DNA of 64,000 nucleotides from Xylanibacter oryzae DSM 17970 (lineage in GTDB: Bacteria; Bacteroidota; Bacteroidia; Bacteroidales; Bacteroidaceae), in the NCBI RefSeq assembly GCF_000585355.1, contig NZ_KK073873.1, forward strand, positions 646,703 to 710,702. Direction: 5' to 3'. Of this stretch, positions 56,673 to 64,000 are shown piece after piece. The notes under the pieces are model-generated. The model did no database searches and was not told where the DNA came from. It was given only the letters and a program-made list of their open reading frames with translations. Position numbers and translations under genes: made by a program. Numbering within the stretch: the stretch's first letter is position 1; each line of letters begins with the position of its first letter.

Positions 56673-57011
56673 ATGAATTACGATAAACAAATACTTATGC
56701 TTCTTACTGAAGCAGGTCTTGACGGTCTGTGTGTTACACAGATATCAAAAAAGATATATAACGAAAATTGTTCCTTTTTTGAAAAAGTGAATTTTGATGA
56801 TGTGCATAAGTATGTACTATCATTTTTGCATAAAAATGTTTATTCCCGAAATAGTTTTATAGAGAGTACAGGTAAACGCGGTTTTTATCGTATCAATACG
56901 CAATCATACGAATCTGATCAGTTGATGTTTAATTTTGTAGATGAAGAATATGCTGAAACAGAAGAAGATGAAATAGTTATAGATGACGATCAGTCTTTGT
57001 CACTATTTTGA
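56673..57011 (+). CDS. Small helical/winged-helix-like protein with acidic tail
   Basis: A 112-residue protein I do not recognise with certainty. Residues 1-75 look like a winged helix (DKQILMLLTEAGLDGLCVTQISKKI, VHKYVLSFLHKN, TGKRGFYRIN). The last 30 residues are strongly acidic (EEYAETEEDEIVIDDD). This order, HARE-HTH-like domain plus acidic tail, is that of the delta subunit of Firmicutes RNA polymerase, but overall similarity is weak and the match is by layout. The start is 12 bp after a terminator T run. Its end overlaps the convergent glycosyltransferase gene by 22 bp. Confidence 0.6.
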   Translation: MNYDKQILMLLTEAGLDGLCVTQISKKIYNENCSFFEKVNFDDVHKYVLSFLHKNVYSRNSFIESTGKRGFYRINTQSYESDQLMFNFVDEEYAETEEDEIVIDDDQSLSLF

Positions 57012-58132
57012 ATATTCTCTTCGTGAGTTTCTTTGTAGACTTTAACAAGTCTCTTTACATTATTTTTCCATGAGAAGAGTTTCGCTCTTTCCAGACCAGT
57101 CTTTTTCAATAGATCATATTTGTTTTTATCATTCTCAAGTGTTATCATTGAGTTTGAAATATCATCCGCGTTCTCTGGATTTATTAGGATTGCGCTTTTT
57201 CCTGCAATCTCAGGCATTGATGATGTGTTGGATGTTATAACAGGGGTGCCACATGCCATAGCTTCTATGATTGGAATACCAAAGCTTTCTCTTAAAGACG
57301 TATATAGAAATGCAAATGCATCGTTATACAGATACACTAAATCACTATTAATTATGTAGCCTGTCGATTCTATATTGTCACGAATCTCTTCTATGTTATT
57401 TTTTTTAAGTAAGTAATCCAAATATTGAGGTTCTAAATCAGCGATCAGCAATTTCCTTTTTATAGATGAATTCTTTAGATACTTACTATATGCAATTAAT
57501 GTACGTTCTGTATTTTTTTTCGGATCAGTATTGCCTAAGAATAAAAAATATCCTTTTTCGCTAGTGTATTTCTTGTATACGTTATCTTTATCTTCAAGAG
57601 GCATAAACCATTCATTATAACCATTGTAAATCATAATGAGTTTGTCTTTTAATGCTAGTTTCGACTTTATATTCTTATATTCAAAATTTGATACAGTAAT
57701 AATTCTCTTGCACTTTTTTAAAACTTTCGGAACTACAAATCTTCTATACATCCATCCAAGATTTTGATATAAAGATTTATTAGATTTGTCTCTTGATTCC
57801 AAAAAAATAATATCATGTAGTGTTAGAACAATTGGTATATTGCAGAAAATAGGAGCCGTGTCACTTGTACAGTGTAATATATCAAGATTATATTTCTTTG
57901 CTTCTTTTGGCAGGACATATTGTTCCCAAAGAAGATAATTCTGGCGTTTTAACTCTATTATATGAACGTTTTCACTGTCTTTCAGACATTTGTCTACATC
58001 CGATTTGACAAATACAAAAATGGTATCTTCAAGATTCATTTTCTGTAAGTGTTTTATTTCTTCCAGTACCACATAGTCCATGCCATGTTTTTCCTTACGG
58101 AAAATTCTCTGTGCTTCTATACCAATTCTCAT
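56990..58132 (-). CDS. Glycosyltransferase family 4 (GT-B) enzyme
   Basis: A 380-residue cytosolic GT-B glycosyltransferase. The N-terminal acceptor domain has LHCTSDTAPIF and VLTLHDIIFLE; the C-terminal donor domain has FLFLGNTDPKKNTERTLIAYS and the E-x7-E motif in ESFGIPIIEAMACGTPVITS, typical of GT4 retaining enzymes. Substrate is unknown. No polysaccharide cluster surrounds it; it is between the acidic-tail protein and glyA. TATATTTG at 58152-58159 (minus strand) could be its -7 box. Confidence 0.9.
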   Translation of the reverse strand: MRIGIEAQRIFRKEKHGMDYVVLEEIKHLQKMNLEDTIFVFVKSDVDKCLKDSENVHIIELKRQNYLLWEQYVLPKEAKKYNLDILHCTSDTAPIFCNIPIVLTLHDIIFLESRDKSNKSLYQNLGWMYRRFVVPKVLKKCKRIITVSNFEYKNIKSKLALKDKLIMIYNGYNEWFMPLEDKDNVYKKYTSEKGYFLFLGNTDPKKNTERTLIAYSKYLKNSSIKRKLLIADLEPQYLDYLLKKNNIEEIRDNIESTGYIINSDLVYLYNDAFAFLYTSLRESFGIPIIEAMACGTPVITSNTSSMPEIAGKSAILINPENADDISNSMITLENDKNKYDLLKKTGLERAKLFSWKNNVKRLVKVYKETHEENIQNSDKD

Positions 58133-58192
58133 CTTTTGTAATTATTTGCTGCAAATATACAAATTAATATTATATATTCTGATTTTATAAAC

Positions 58193-58227
58193 TAAAAAGG
58201 CATGCCAAATATAAATCCGGCATGCCA
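58193..58227 (-). terminator. Intrinsic terminator of glyA
   Basis: Two copies of the palindrome GGCATGCC (58199-58206 and 58219-58226) pair around a 12-nt loop, followed on the minus strand by TTTTTAG. Confidence 0.85.
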
Positions 58228-58250
58228 ATTTAATATTTTTATTAATGATA

Positions 58251-59531
58251 TTAATATGCGAACAAAGGATAATTCTTCATTGTTTCATTTACTTTAGCTC
58301 GTACGTTATTTATAACGTTCTCATCTTCAGGGGCATTTAATACCTCTTCAATAAGATCTGCTATCAGTATCATTAGATCTTCCTTAGCGCCACGTGTAGT
58401 CATAGCTGCTGTTCCAAGACGTATTCCTGATGTTTGGAAAGCACTGCGGCTATCGTAAGGAACCATATTTTTGTTTACAGTAATATCAGCAGCGACAAGA
58501 GCATTTTCAGCTACCTTACCTGTCAGATCAGGATATTTAGAACGAAGGTCTACCAACATAGAGTGGTTGTCTGTTCCTCCACTTACTATTGTGAATCCTC
58601 GTTTGATAAGCTCTTGTGCCAGAACGTTTGCATTTTTCTTAACCTGCAATGCCCAAACTTTGAATTCCGGTTGAAGAGCTTCGTTGAATGAAACAGCTTT
58701 AGCAGCAATTACATGCTCCAGTGGTCCACCTTGTGTACCTGGGAATACTGCACTATTTAGTAACTGGCTCATCATCTTGATCTGTCCTTTTGGCGTTTTT
58801 AGTCCCCAAGGGTTTTCAAAGTCTTTGCCCATAAGAATGATACCACCACGTGGACCTCTAAGTGTCTTATGTGTAGTAGAAGTAACAATATGAGCATATT
58901 TAACAGGGTTGTCAAGTAATCCTGCTGCTATGAGGCCTGCAGGATGAGCCATATCTATCATTAGTAGCGCTCCAACTTTATCTGCAATTTCTCTCATACG
59001 TTTGTAGTCCCATTCACGACTATATGCAGAGCCACCACCAATAATTAATTTAGGTTTATTCTCAATAGCCAATTGCTCCATTTGTTCATAGTTTACACGA
59101 CCTGTCTCTTTGTCCAAGTCATAACCGATAGCTTTGTATAATATACCGGAAGTGTTTACCGATGAACCATGTGATAGGTGACCACCATGAGCCAAGTTTA
59201 GTCCCATGAAAGTGTCTCCTGGATTTAGAACAGCGAGTAATACAGCTGCATTAGCCTGTGCTCCTGAGTGAGGTTGAACATTCGCAAATTCAGCATCAAA
59301 AAGCTTCTTTACGCGTTCAATAGCTATAGTCTCAACCTGATCAACTACGCCACAACCGCCATAATAGCGTTTGCCTGGCAGTCCTTCGGCATACTTGTTT
59401 GTTAAGTACGAACCCATGGCTTGCATAACTTCATCACTTACAAAATTTTCAGATGCAATTAGCTCCATTCCTTTAAGCTGTCGCTGATGCTCTTTCTCAA
59501 TAAGGTCAAAAATTTCTTGATCTTTTTTCAT
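58251..59531 (-). CDS. glyA: Serine hydroxymethyltransferase
   Basis: A 426-residue PLP enzyme that interconverts serine and glycine with tetrahydrofolate, the main source of one-carbon units. [11 protein letters not shown] at the start, [26 protein letters not shown], and the PLP Lys in [14 protein letters not shown]. Full length. It is 48 bp after pyrI on the same strand, so it may share the pyrBI transcript; glycine and one-carbon units feed purine and thymidylate synthesis. Confidence 0.98.
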   Translation of the reverse strand: MKKDQEIFDLIEKEHQRQLKGMELIASENFVSDEVMQAMGSYLTNKYAEGLPGKRYYGGCGVVDQVETIAIERVKKLFDAEFANVQPHSGAQANAAVLLAVLNPGDTFMGLNLAHGGHLSHGSSVNTSGILYKAIGYDLDKETGRVNYEQMEQLAIENKPKLIIGGGSAYSREWDYKRMREIADKVGALLMIDMAHPAGLIAAGLLDNPVKYAHIVTSTTHKTLRGPRGGIILMGKDFENPWGLKTPKGQIKMMSQLLNSAVFPGTQGGPLEHVIAAKAVSFNEALQPEFKVWALQVKKNANVLAQELIKRGFTIVSGGTDNHSMLVDLRSKYPDLTGKVAENALVAADITVNKNMVPYDSRSAFQTSGIRLGTAAMTTRGAKEDLMILIADLIEEVLNAPEDENVINNVRAKVNETMKNYPLFAY

Positions 59532-59579
59532 TGTTGCAGATTTTATGTTTAATAATAATAACTTCCTAGTTAGTCTGGT

Positions 59580-60035
59580 TTATATCAGTTCCACATTATT
59601 TATGTCCTGTTCCATATCACAATAATGACATCTCAGAATACCCTTTTCTTTGTCTACTACATTAAATAGAGTGGACATCGGCTCATTGTTTGTGATACAT
59701 TTGGGATTATTACATTTTACTATTCCACGTATTTCATCAGGAGTCGTAACCGTTTTCTTTTCTACAACTTCGTAATCTTTGATAATGTTCAATACAATAT
59801 TTGGCGCTACAACAGCTAAACGTGAAATTTCCTCATCAGAGAAAAATTTATCTTCCACTTTGATTAATCCCTTTTTACCTAATTTTTTAGACCTGAAATT
59901 ATTGCCTATAGTAACCGGAGTGTCCAGACTGTTCAAGCCTAACAGTTCCGCTACCTGATTAGTCTTTTCGTTTGGTATATGATCAATAACAGTTCCGTTC
60001 TGAATGGCGGCAACCAACATCTCATTTTTATTCAT
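59580..60035 (-). CDS. pyrI: Aspartate carbamoyltransferase regulatory subunit
   Basis: A 151-residue regulatory subunit. The nucleotide-binding N-domain has [24 protein letters not shown]; the C-domain zinc site has four Cys in CNNPKCITN and RCHYCDM. It gives CTP/ATP control to PyrB. It begins 6 bp after pyrB ends. Confidence 0.97.
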   Translation of the reverse strand: MNKNEMLVAAIQNGTVIDHIPNEKTNQVAELLGLNSLDTPVTIGNNFRSKKLGKKGLIKVEDKFFSDEEISRLAVVAPNIVLNIIKDYEVVEKKTVTTPDEIRGIVKCNNPKCITNNEPMSTLFNVVDKEKGILRCHYCDMEQDINNVELI

Positions 60036-60041
60036 AATCAG

Positions 60042-60992
60042 TTACTTTATTATTGTGTTGTCTTTTATAATGTCATCATAATTATAGCCCAGAACATCGC
60101 ATATTATTGCTTGTCTGGCATACAATCCATTTTGTGCCTGCTGAATATAATATGCGTGTGGATTTGAGTCAACATCATATGCGATTTCATTCACTCTGGG
60201 TAGAGGATGTAATATCTTCATGTTGTCTTTCACATTTGCAAGCATATCGTTTTTAAGGATATATACATTCTTTACGCGTTCATATTCCATCAAATCAGAG
60301 AATCGCTCTTTTTGTACTCTTGTCATATAGAGTATATCTGCATCAGAAATGACATTTTCGTTGAATTCTGTGTGTTCCTGGAATTTTATATTATGCTCTT
60401 TACAGTATATCTTGTATTCATTCGGCATTGCTAATTCTTTTGGGGCAATAAAATGGAATGTTGGGTTGAAATGTCTCATTGCCATAATTAGCGAGTGTAC
60501 TGTTCTTCCGTATTTTAAGTCACCTACAAGATATATATTGAGATTTTCCAGAGTACCTTGAGTCTTGTATATAGAATAAAGGTCAAGCATACATTGAGAA
60601 GGATGTTGATGTGCACCATCACCTGCATTTACTATCGGAACCGGCGAAATCTCACTTGCATATTGCGCAGCTCCTTCTATAGAGTGACGCATTACTATTA
60701 CGTCTGCATAGTTGGATACCATCATTATTGTATCTTTTAGAGTCTCGCCCTTCGAACTGCTTGTTACTTTTGGGTCTGTAAACCCAATTACTTTAGCGCC
60801 TAAGCGGTTGGCTGCTGTCTCAAAACTAAGTCGCGTTCGGGTAGAAGGTTCAAAAAACAAAGTCGCTATTACTTTACCCTTTAAAATTTCTCTATTAGGG
60901 TGCTTTTCAAACTCTTGAGCCATCCTTATCATATAGAGAATTTTCTCTTTTGTTAGGTCAGCTATGGTTACAAAATTATGGCGTTCCATCAT
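60042..60992 (-). CDS. pyrB: Aspartate carbamoyltransferase catalytic subunit
   Basis: A 316-residue enzyme of pyrimidine synthesis (start at MM, 60992; MERHNF is the alternative). The carbamoyl-phosphate site [13 protein letters not shown] near residue 50, [12 protein letters not shown], and [15 protein letters not shown] are all present. With PyrI it forms the dodecameric enzyme. pyrG is in the same window but on another transcript. No clear promoter is visible between it and the penicillin-binding protein gene. Confidence 0.97.
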   Translation of the reverse strand: MMERHNFVTIADLTKEKILYMIRMAQEFEKHPNREILKGKVIATLFFEPSTRTRLSFETAANRLGAKVIGFTDPKVTSSSKGETLKDTIMMVSNYADVIVMRHSIEGAAQYASEISPVPIVNAGDGAHQHPSQCMLDLYSIYKTQGTLENLNIYLVGDLKYGRTVHSLIMAMRHFNPTFHFIAPKELAMPNEYKIYCKEHNIKFQEHTEFNENVISDADILYMTRVQKERFSDLMEYERVKNVYILKNDMLANVKDNMKILHPLPRVNEIAYDVDSNPHAYYIQQAQNGLYARQAIICDVLGYNYDDIIKDNTIIK

Positions 60993-61073
60993 TTCTTGTA
61001 AAATTATTTTTATTTTCGACCGCTAAGTTACATAATATTTTTTATTAATTGGTTATAATTAGAAAGAAAATTG

Positions 61074-61081
61074 TATTTTTG
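61074..61081 (+). promoter_or_regulatory. -7 box (TATTTTTG) of the penicillin-binding protein gene
   Basis: TATTTTTG; ATTG at 61048-61051 with 22-nt spacing is a weak -33. It lies within the frame extension before ATG 61140 and so supports that start. Confidence 0.5.
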
Positions 61082-61139
61082 CACTCAGAAAAAAATATTA
61101 TTAAAGCTTAGGCTGATAGATATAAATCGAAAAAATATA

Positions 61140-63452
61140 ATGAGAAAGGCTTTTGTACATTGCTTATGGGGACTACTGGTTGTTGTTTGCTTGATGCTTG
61201 TTATTGCATTCACAGCTATTACAGAGGGATGGATCGGATATATGCCACCCGTAGATCAATTGCAAAATCCTATAAACCGTTTTGCAACACAGGTGTACTC
61301 TTCTGATGGGAAGGTTATGGGCACTTGGAATTTTAATAGAGAGAATCGCATATGCGTTGATTATACCAATTTGTCGCCTTATCTTGTACAGGCATTAGTA
61401 GCTACTGAGGATTCCCGATTTTATGATCATTCCGGCGTAGATTTTTATGCTTTGGGACGAGCATTGGTTAAACGTGGTATTATGGGGCAAAGAAGTGCCG
61501 GTGGAGGTTCTACTCTTACACAGCAGTTGGCAAAACAGCTTTATTCGGGAGTCGCTTCCAGTACGATGGAGAGATTGCTTCAGAAACCTATCGAATGGGT
61601 AATTGCGGTAAAGTTAGAGCGCAATTATACCAAAGAGGAAATTATTGCAATGTACCTCAATTACTTTGATTTTCTTCATAATGCAGTTGGTATAAAGACA
61701 GCTGCTAATACATACTTTAATAAAGAACCCAAAGATCTTTCAATCATTGAGTCGGCTACGCTTATAGGATTATGCAAAAATCCTTCATTCTTTAACCCTG
61801 TGCGTTATCCTGAAAGATGCAAAGAAAGACGAAATGTAGTCCTGGCTCAGATGTTTAAGTCAGGGTATATCTCTTCCGGTCAATTAGAATCATTATCTGC
61901 TGAATCACTAAAATTGAATTTTAGGAGAATTGACCATAAAGATGGTATTGCAGTATATTTTCGTGATTTCTTAAGAAGGTATATGATGGCTAAGAAACCA
62001 CAAAAGGGTGATTATCCTAGTTGGAATAAAAGCAAATATATTGAAGATTCAACGCTTTGGGATTTAGACCCTTTGTATGGTTGGTGCAACAAAAATTTTA
62101 AGAAAGACGGATCTCCATATAATGTATATACTGACGGTCTGAAGGTATTTACTACTATTGACTCGCGTATGCAGAATTATGCAGAAGATGCTTTGTATAA
62201 GCATGTAGCTAGATATTTGCAACCTAATTTCTTCGCCGAAAATAGAAGAAAGCCTAATGCTCCATTTACAGACGCACTTAACAAAGACCAAGTACGATCT
62301 ATACTGCTAAAGTCTATGAAACAATGTGATAGATATAGAGCGATGAAGGCACAGGGAGCCTCTGAAACAGAAATAAAAAGAGCTTTTAATAGACCTACAG
62401 ATATGACCGTATTTACTTATCATGGAGATATAGATACTGTTATGACGCCTATGGATTCTATCAGATACTACAAGTCTTTCTTGAGGGCTGCTTTTATGAG
62501 TATGGATCCTAAAACAGGTGCTGTTAAAGCTTATGCCGGAGGACTTGATTTTGCGCATTTCCAATATGATATGGTTACCGGTGGTCGTAGACAGGTCGGC
62601 TCTACTATCAAACCGTTCTTATATGCACTTGCTATGGAAAATGGTTTTTCTCCGTGTGATCTTGCGCCCAATGTACAGCGTACATATATGGTAGCCGGTG
62701 CACCATGGACACCTAGAAATGCCAGTCATAATCGTTATGGACAGATGGTAACTCTTAAATGGGGAATAGCCCAGTCAAACAACTGGATATCTGCTTATCT
62801 TATGAGTAAATTAAATCCTTCTGCTCTTGTCCAACTGATACACGAATTTGGCGTAGCCAATCCTAATATACATCCTTCTATGTCTCTTTGCTTGGGTACA
62901 TGTGATATCTCTTTAGCCGAGATGGTTAGTGCTTATTCTGCTTTTGCAAATCATGGAATAAGGTGTGCTCCAATGTTTGTCTCAAAGATTGAAGATAACG
63001 AAGGTAACGTTATCACACAGTTCCAGCCAAAAATGAATGAGGTAATAAGTGAAGAGAGTGCAGATAAAATGCTTGTACTTCTGAAGGCTGTTATAGACGA
63101 AGGAACAGGTAGGCGTATACGTTCTAAATTCAATATACAATGTGAGATGGGAGGCAAAACCGGTACCACAAACCGAAATTCAGATGCATGGTTTATAGGA
63201 TTTACTCCAACACTTGTAAATGGTTGTTGGGTAGGTGGTGAAGATCGAGATATCCATTTTGATAATATGCAGATGGGGCAGGGTGCGTCAATGGCGCTAC
63301 CTATCTGGGCATATTATATGCAGAGAGTCTTTGCTGATCCCCGACTCGGTTATTCACCGAAGGCTATCTTTGATTTGCCTGATAATTTCAATCCGTGTGC
63401 ATCTGAAGATACAGCAGCAGAAGATAATGGCATAGATGAAATTTATGAGTAG
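61140..63452 (+). CDS. Class A penicillin-binding protein 1A
   Basis: A 770-residue bifunctional peptidoglycan synthase (ATG 61140). One N-terminal membrane helix (LWGLLVVVCLMLVIAFTAI). GT51 glycosyltransferase: EDSRFYDHSGVDF, STLTQQLAKQLY, KEEIIAMYLNYFDF. Transpeptidase: SxxK in GSTIKPF with the acylated Ser, SNN in AQSNNWISA, KTG in GGKTGTTNRNS. It ends in an acidic tail (EDTAAEDNGIDEIYE). Length and order are typical of PBP1A/1C in Bacteroidota. Confidence 0.96.
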   Translation: MRKAFVHCLWGLLVVVCLMLVIAFTAITEGWIGYMPPVDQLQNPINRFATQVYSSDGKVMGTWNFNRENRICVDYTNLSPYLVQALVATEDSRFYDHSGVDFYALGRALVKRGIMGQRSAGGGSTLTQQLAKQLYSGVASSTMERLLQKPIEWVIAVKLERNYTKEEIIAMYLNYFDFLHNAVGIKTAANTYFNKEPKDLSIIESATLIGLCKNPSFFNPVRYPERCKERRNVVLAQMFKSGYISSGQLESLSAESLKLNFRRIDHKDGIAVYFRDFLRRYMMAKKPQKGDYPSWNKSKYIEDSTLWDLDPLYGWCNKNFKKDGSPYNVYTDGLKVFTTIDSRMQNYAEDALYKHVARYLQPNFFAENRRKPNAPFTDALNKDQVRSILLKSMKQCDRYRAMKAQGASETEIKRAFNRPTDMTVFTYHGDIDTVMTPMDSIRYYKSFLRAAFMSMDPKTGAVKAYAGGLDFAHFQYDMVTGGRRQVGSTIKPFLYALAMENGFSPCDLAPNVQRTYMVAGAPWTPRNASHNRYGQMVTLKWGIAQSNNWISAYLMSKLNPSALVQLIHEFGVANPNIHPSMSLCLGTCDISLAEMVSAYSAFANHGIRCAPMFVSKIEDNEGNVITQFQPKMNEVISEESADKMLVLLKAVIDEGTGRRIRSKFNIQCEMGGKTGTTNRNSDAWFIGFTPTLVNGCWVGGEDRDIHFDNMQMGQGASMALPIWAYYMQRVFADPRLGYSPKAIFDLPDNFNPCASEDTAAEDNGIDEIYE

Positions 63453-63506
63453 TTGAAAAGTCGTTAATACTAAGTTATTCGTTATATATTCGATTGTCTG
63501 TATTTC

Positions 63507-63552
63507 ATACACAATAAGGCGTATACAATTTTGTATACGCCTTATTGTGTAT
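63507..63552. repeat. 46-bp perfect inverted repeat downstream of the PBP gene
   Basis: Two 22-nt arms (63507-63528 and 63531-63552), the inner part reading GGCGTATACAA-tt-TTGTATACGCC, pair perfectly with a 2-nt centre. There is no T run, so it is not a standard terminator, though it may still act as one. It lies in the 322-bp gap between the PBP gene and the truncated gene at the right edge; the rest of that gap shows only the -7 box at 63718. Confidence 0.75.
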
Positions 63553-63717
63553 CGCATTTGGTTATGTATATTAATAAAAAAGTAGCATCTGGATGTTATA
63601 TACAAATGCCCATAAATCTAACATGTTATATTTGTTCTGACAAAATATTAAATGAGAAAAATATCGAAATCGTTTCTTTTATTTAAGAATTAATGAGCTT
63701 ATTTGTAAAAAAAATAC

Positions 63718-63725
63718 TATCTTTG
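63718..63725 (+). promoter_or_regulatory. -7 box (TATCTTTG) of the edge gene
   Basis: TATCTTTG 49 nt before the start at 63775; no -33 TTTG at 19-21 nt. Confidence 0.5.
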
Positions 63726-63774
63726 CGAGAACATTTGTTTACGAATGAATGAAAAATGATTATTAATATTTGAA

Positions 63775-64000
63775 ATGGCAAGAATTTACGATAATATAGA
63801 AGCTAAATTCACTGAAGGATTACAGGGAATAATCACAAATGCAGGTGTGAAACGTGTTGACTTCTGTGTCGGATATTTTAATTTAAGAGGCTGGAATCTG
63901 ATCGTTAATCAGATAGACACAATCCCCGGCGATTATGTTTACGAACAAGATGATAAAGAGTTCAGAATATGTCGTCTACTTATTGGAATGCACAGACCCA
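63775..64000 (+). CDS. N-terminus of a PLD-domain/helicase-like protein (partial)
   Basis: Only the first 75 codons are in the window. ARIYDNIEAKFTEGLQGII, then AGVKRVDFCVGYFNLRGW, is how large proteins with an N-terminal phospholipase D-like domain and a superfamily 2 helicase domain begin; their family is common in restriction and defence loci. The HKD motifs and helicase motifs, if present, lie beyond the edge. Complete members are near 1000 residues. The assignment therefore rests on the opening segment alone. Confidence 0.6.
   Translation, partial: MARIYDNIEAKFTEGLQGIITNAGVKRVDFCVGYFNLRGWNLIVNQIDTIPGDYVYEQDDKEFRICRLLIGMHRP

Noticed and set aside
58199..58226. Two GGCATGCC copies as a possible CRISPR-like or regulator repeat
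   Set aside because: Only two copies, positioned as a terminator stem after glyA with a T run.
61071..61139. TTG start for the class A penicillin-binding protein
   Set aside because: It lies inside the -7 box; ATG 61140 precedes the membrane helix directly.

Overview
This window is a chromosomal stretch from an AT-rich member of the Bacteroidota, most likely a Prevotellaceae-type Bacteroidales. The reasons are: Bacteroidota-restricted families (GldB-like lipoprotein, DUF4861, DUF4348, DUF3078, a type IX secretion C-terminal domain, POT transporter, S9 peptidases); a short 287-residue primary sigma factor; and promoter-like sites of the Bacteroidota type (TTTG, about 20 nt, TAnnTTTG) rather than -35/-10 boxes. 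No rRNA, tRNA, CRISPR array or intact insertion sequence was recognised.

Layout. 0-8 kb: a secreted DUF4861 protein, a GldB-like lipoprotein, a radical SAM protein, and a dipeptidyl-peptidase IV gene followed by a GH105-DUF4861 fusion (pectin side-chain processing). 8-14.6 kb: one co-directional minus-strand run that starts at the primary sigma gene rpoD and continues through a secreted protein of unknown function, an HPr-kinase-like ATPase, a signal-peptidase-like S26 protein, a PqqD-like protein, iorA, iorB and an aminotransferase, ending at a strong terminator. 14.7-25 kb: HtrA protease, RNase P RNA, YihY-type membrane protein, DNA ligase, a B3/B4-domain protein, pheS, a DUF4348 lipoprotein, murB, a metallo-beta-lactamase-fold protein and a candidate small RNA. 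25-33 kb: a small envelope-stress-like trio (YtxH, holin-like, unknown), SPOR protein, ruvX, def, a TPR protein, and the thrS-infC-rpmI-rplT translation cluster. 33-43.7 kb: tex, uvrA, a short protein with a type IX secretion sorting domain, then divergently a LysM/periplasmic-binding fusion, a PorT-like barrel, a peptide transporter and an exonuclease-phosphatase-family protein. 43.7-53 kb: a frameshifted MFS transporter, an S9 peptidase, yidC, pyrG, DUF3078 and DUF1573 proteins. 53-64 kb: a GH105 protein, aspS, two small winged-helix-like proteins with oppositely charged tails, a glycosyltransferase, glyA, pyrI, pyrB, a class A penicillin-binding protein, and the first 75 codons of a protein resembling phospholipase-D/helicase fusions found in defence loci.

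Most of the window is ordinary housekeeping. The best candidates for something less described are the PqqD/S26-peptidase/HPr-kinase-like cassette (11.4-13.7 kb), which looks like parts of a peptide-modification system without a recognised precursor or modifying enzyme; the small protein at 56.7 kb resembling the RNA polymerase delta subunit in layout; the candidate small RNA at 24.9 kb; and the cut-off PLD/helicase gene at the right edge, which may open a defence region outside the window.
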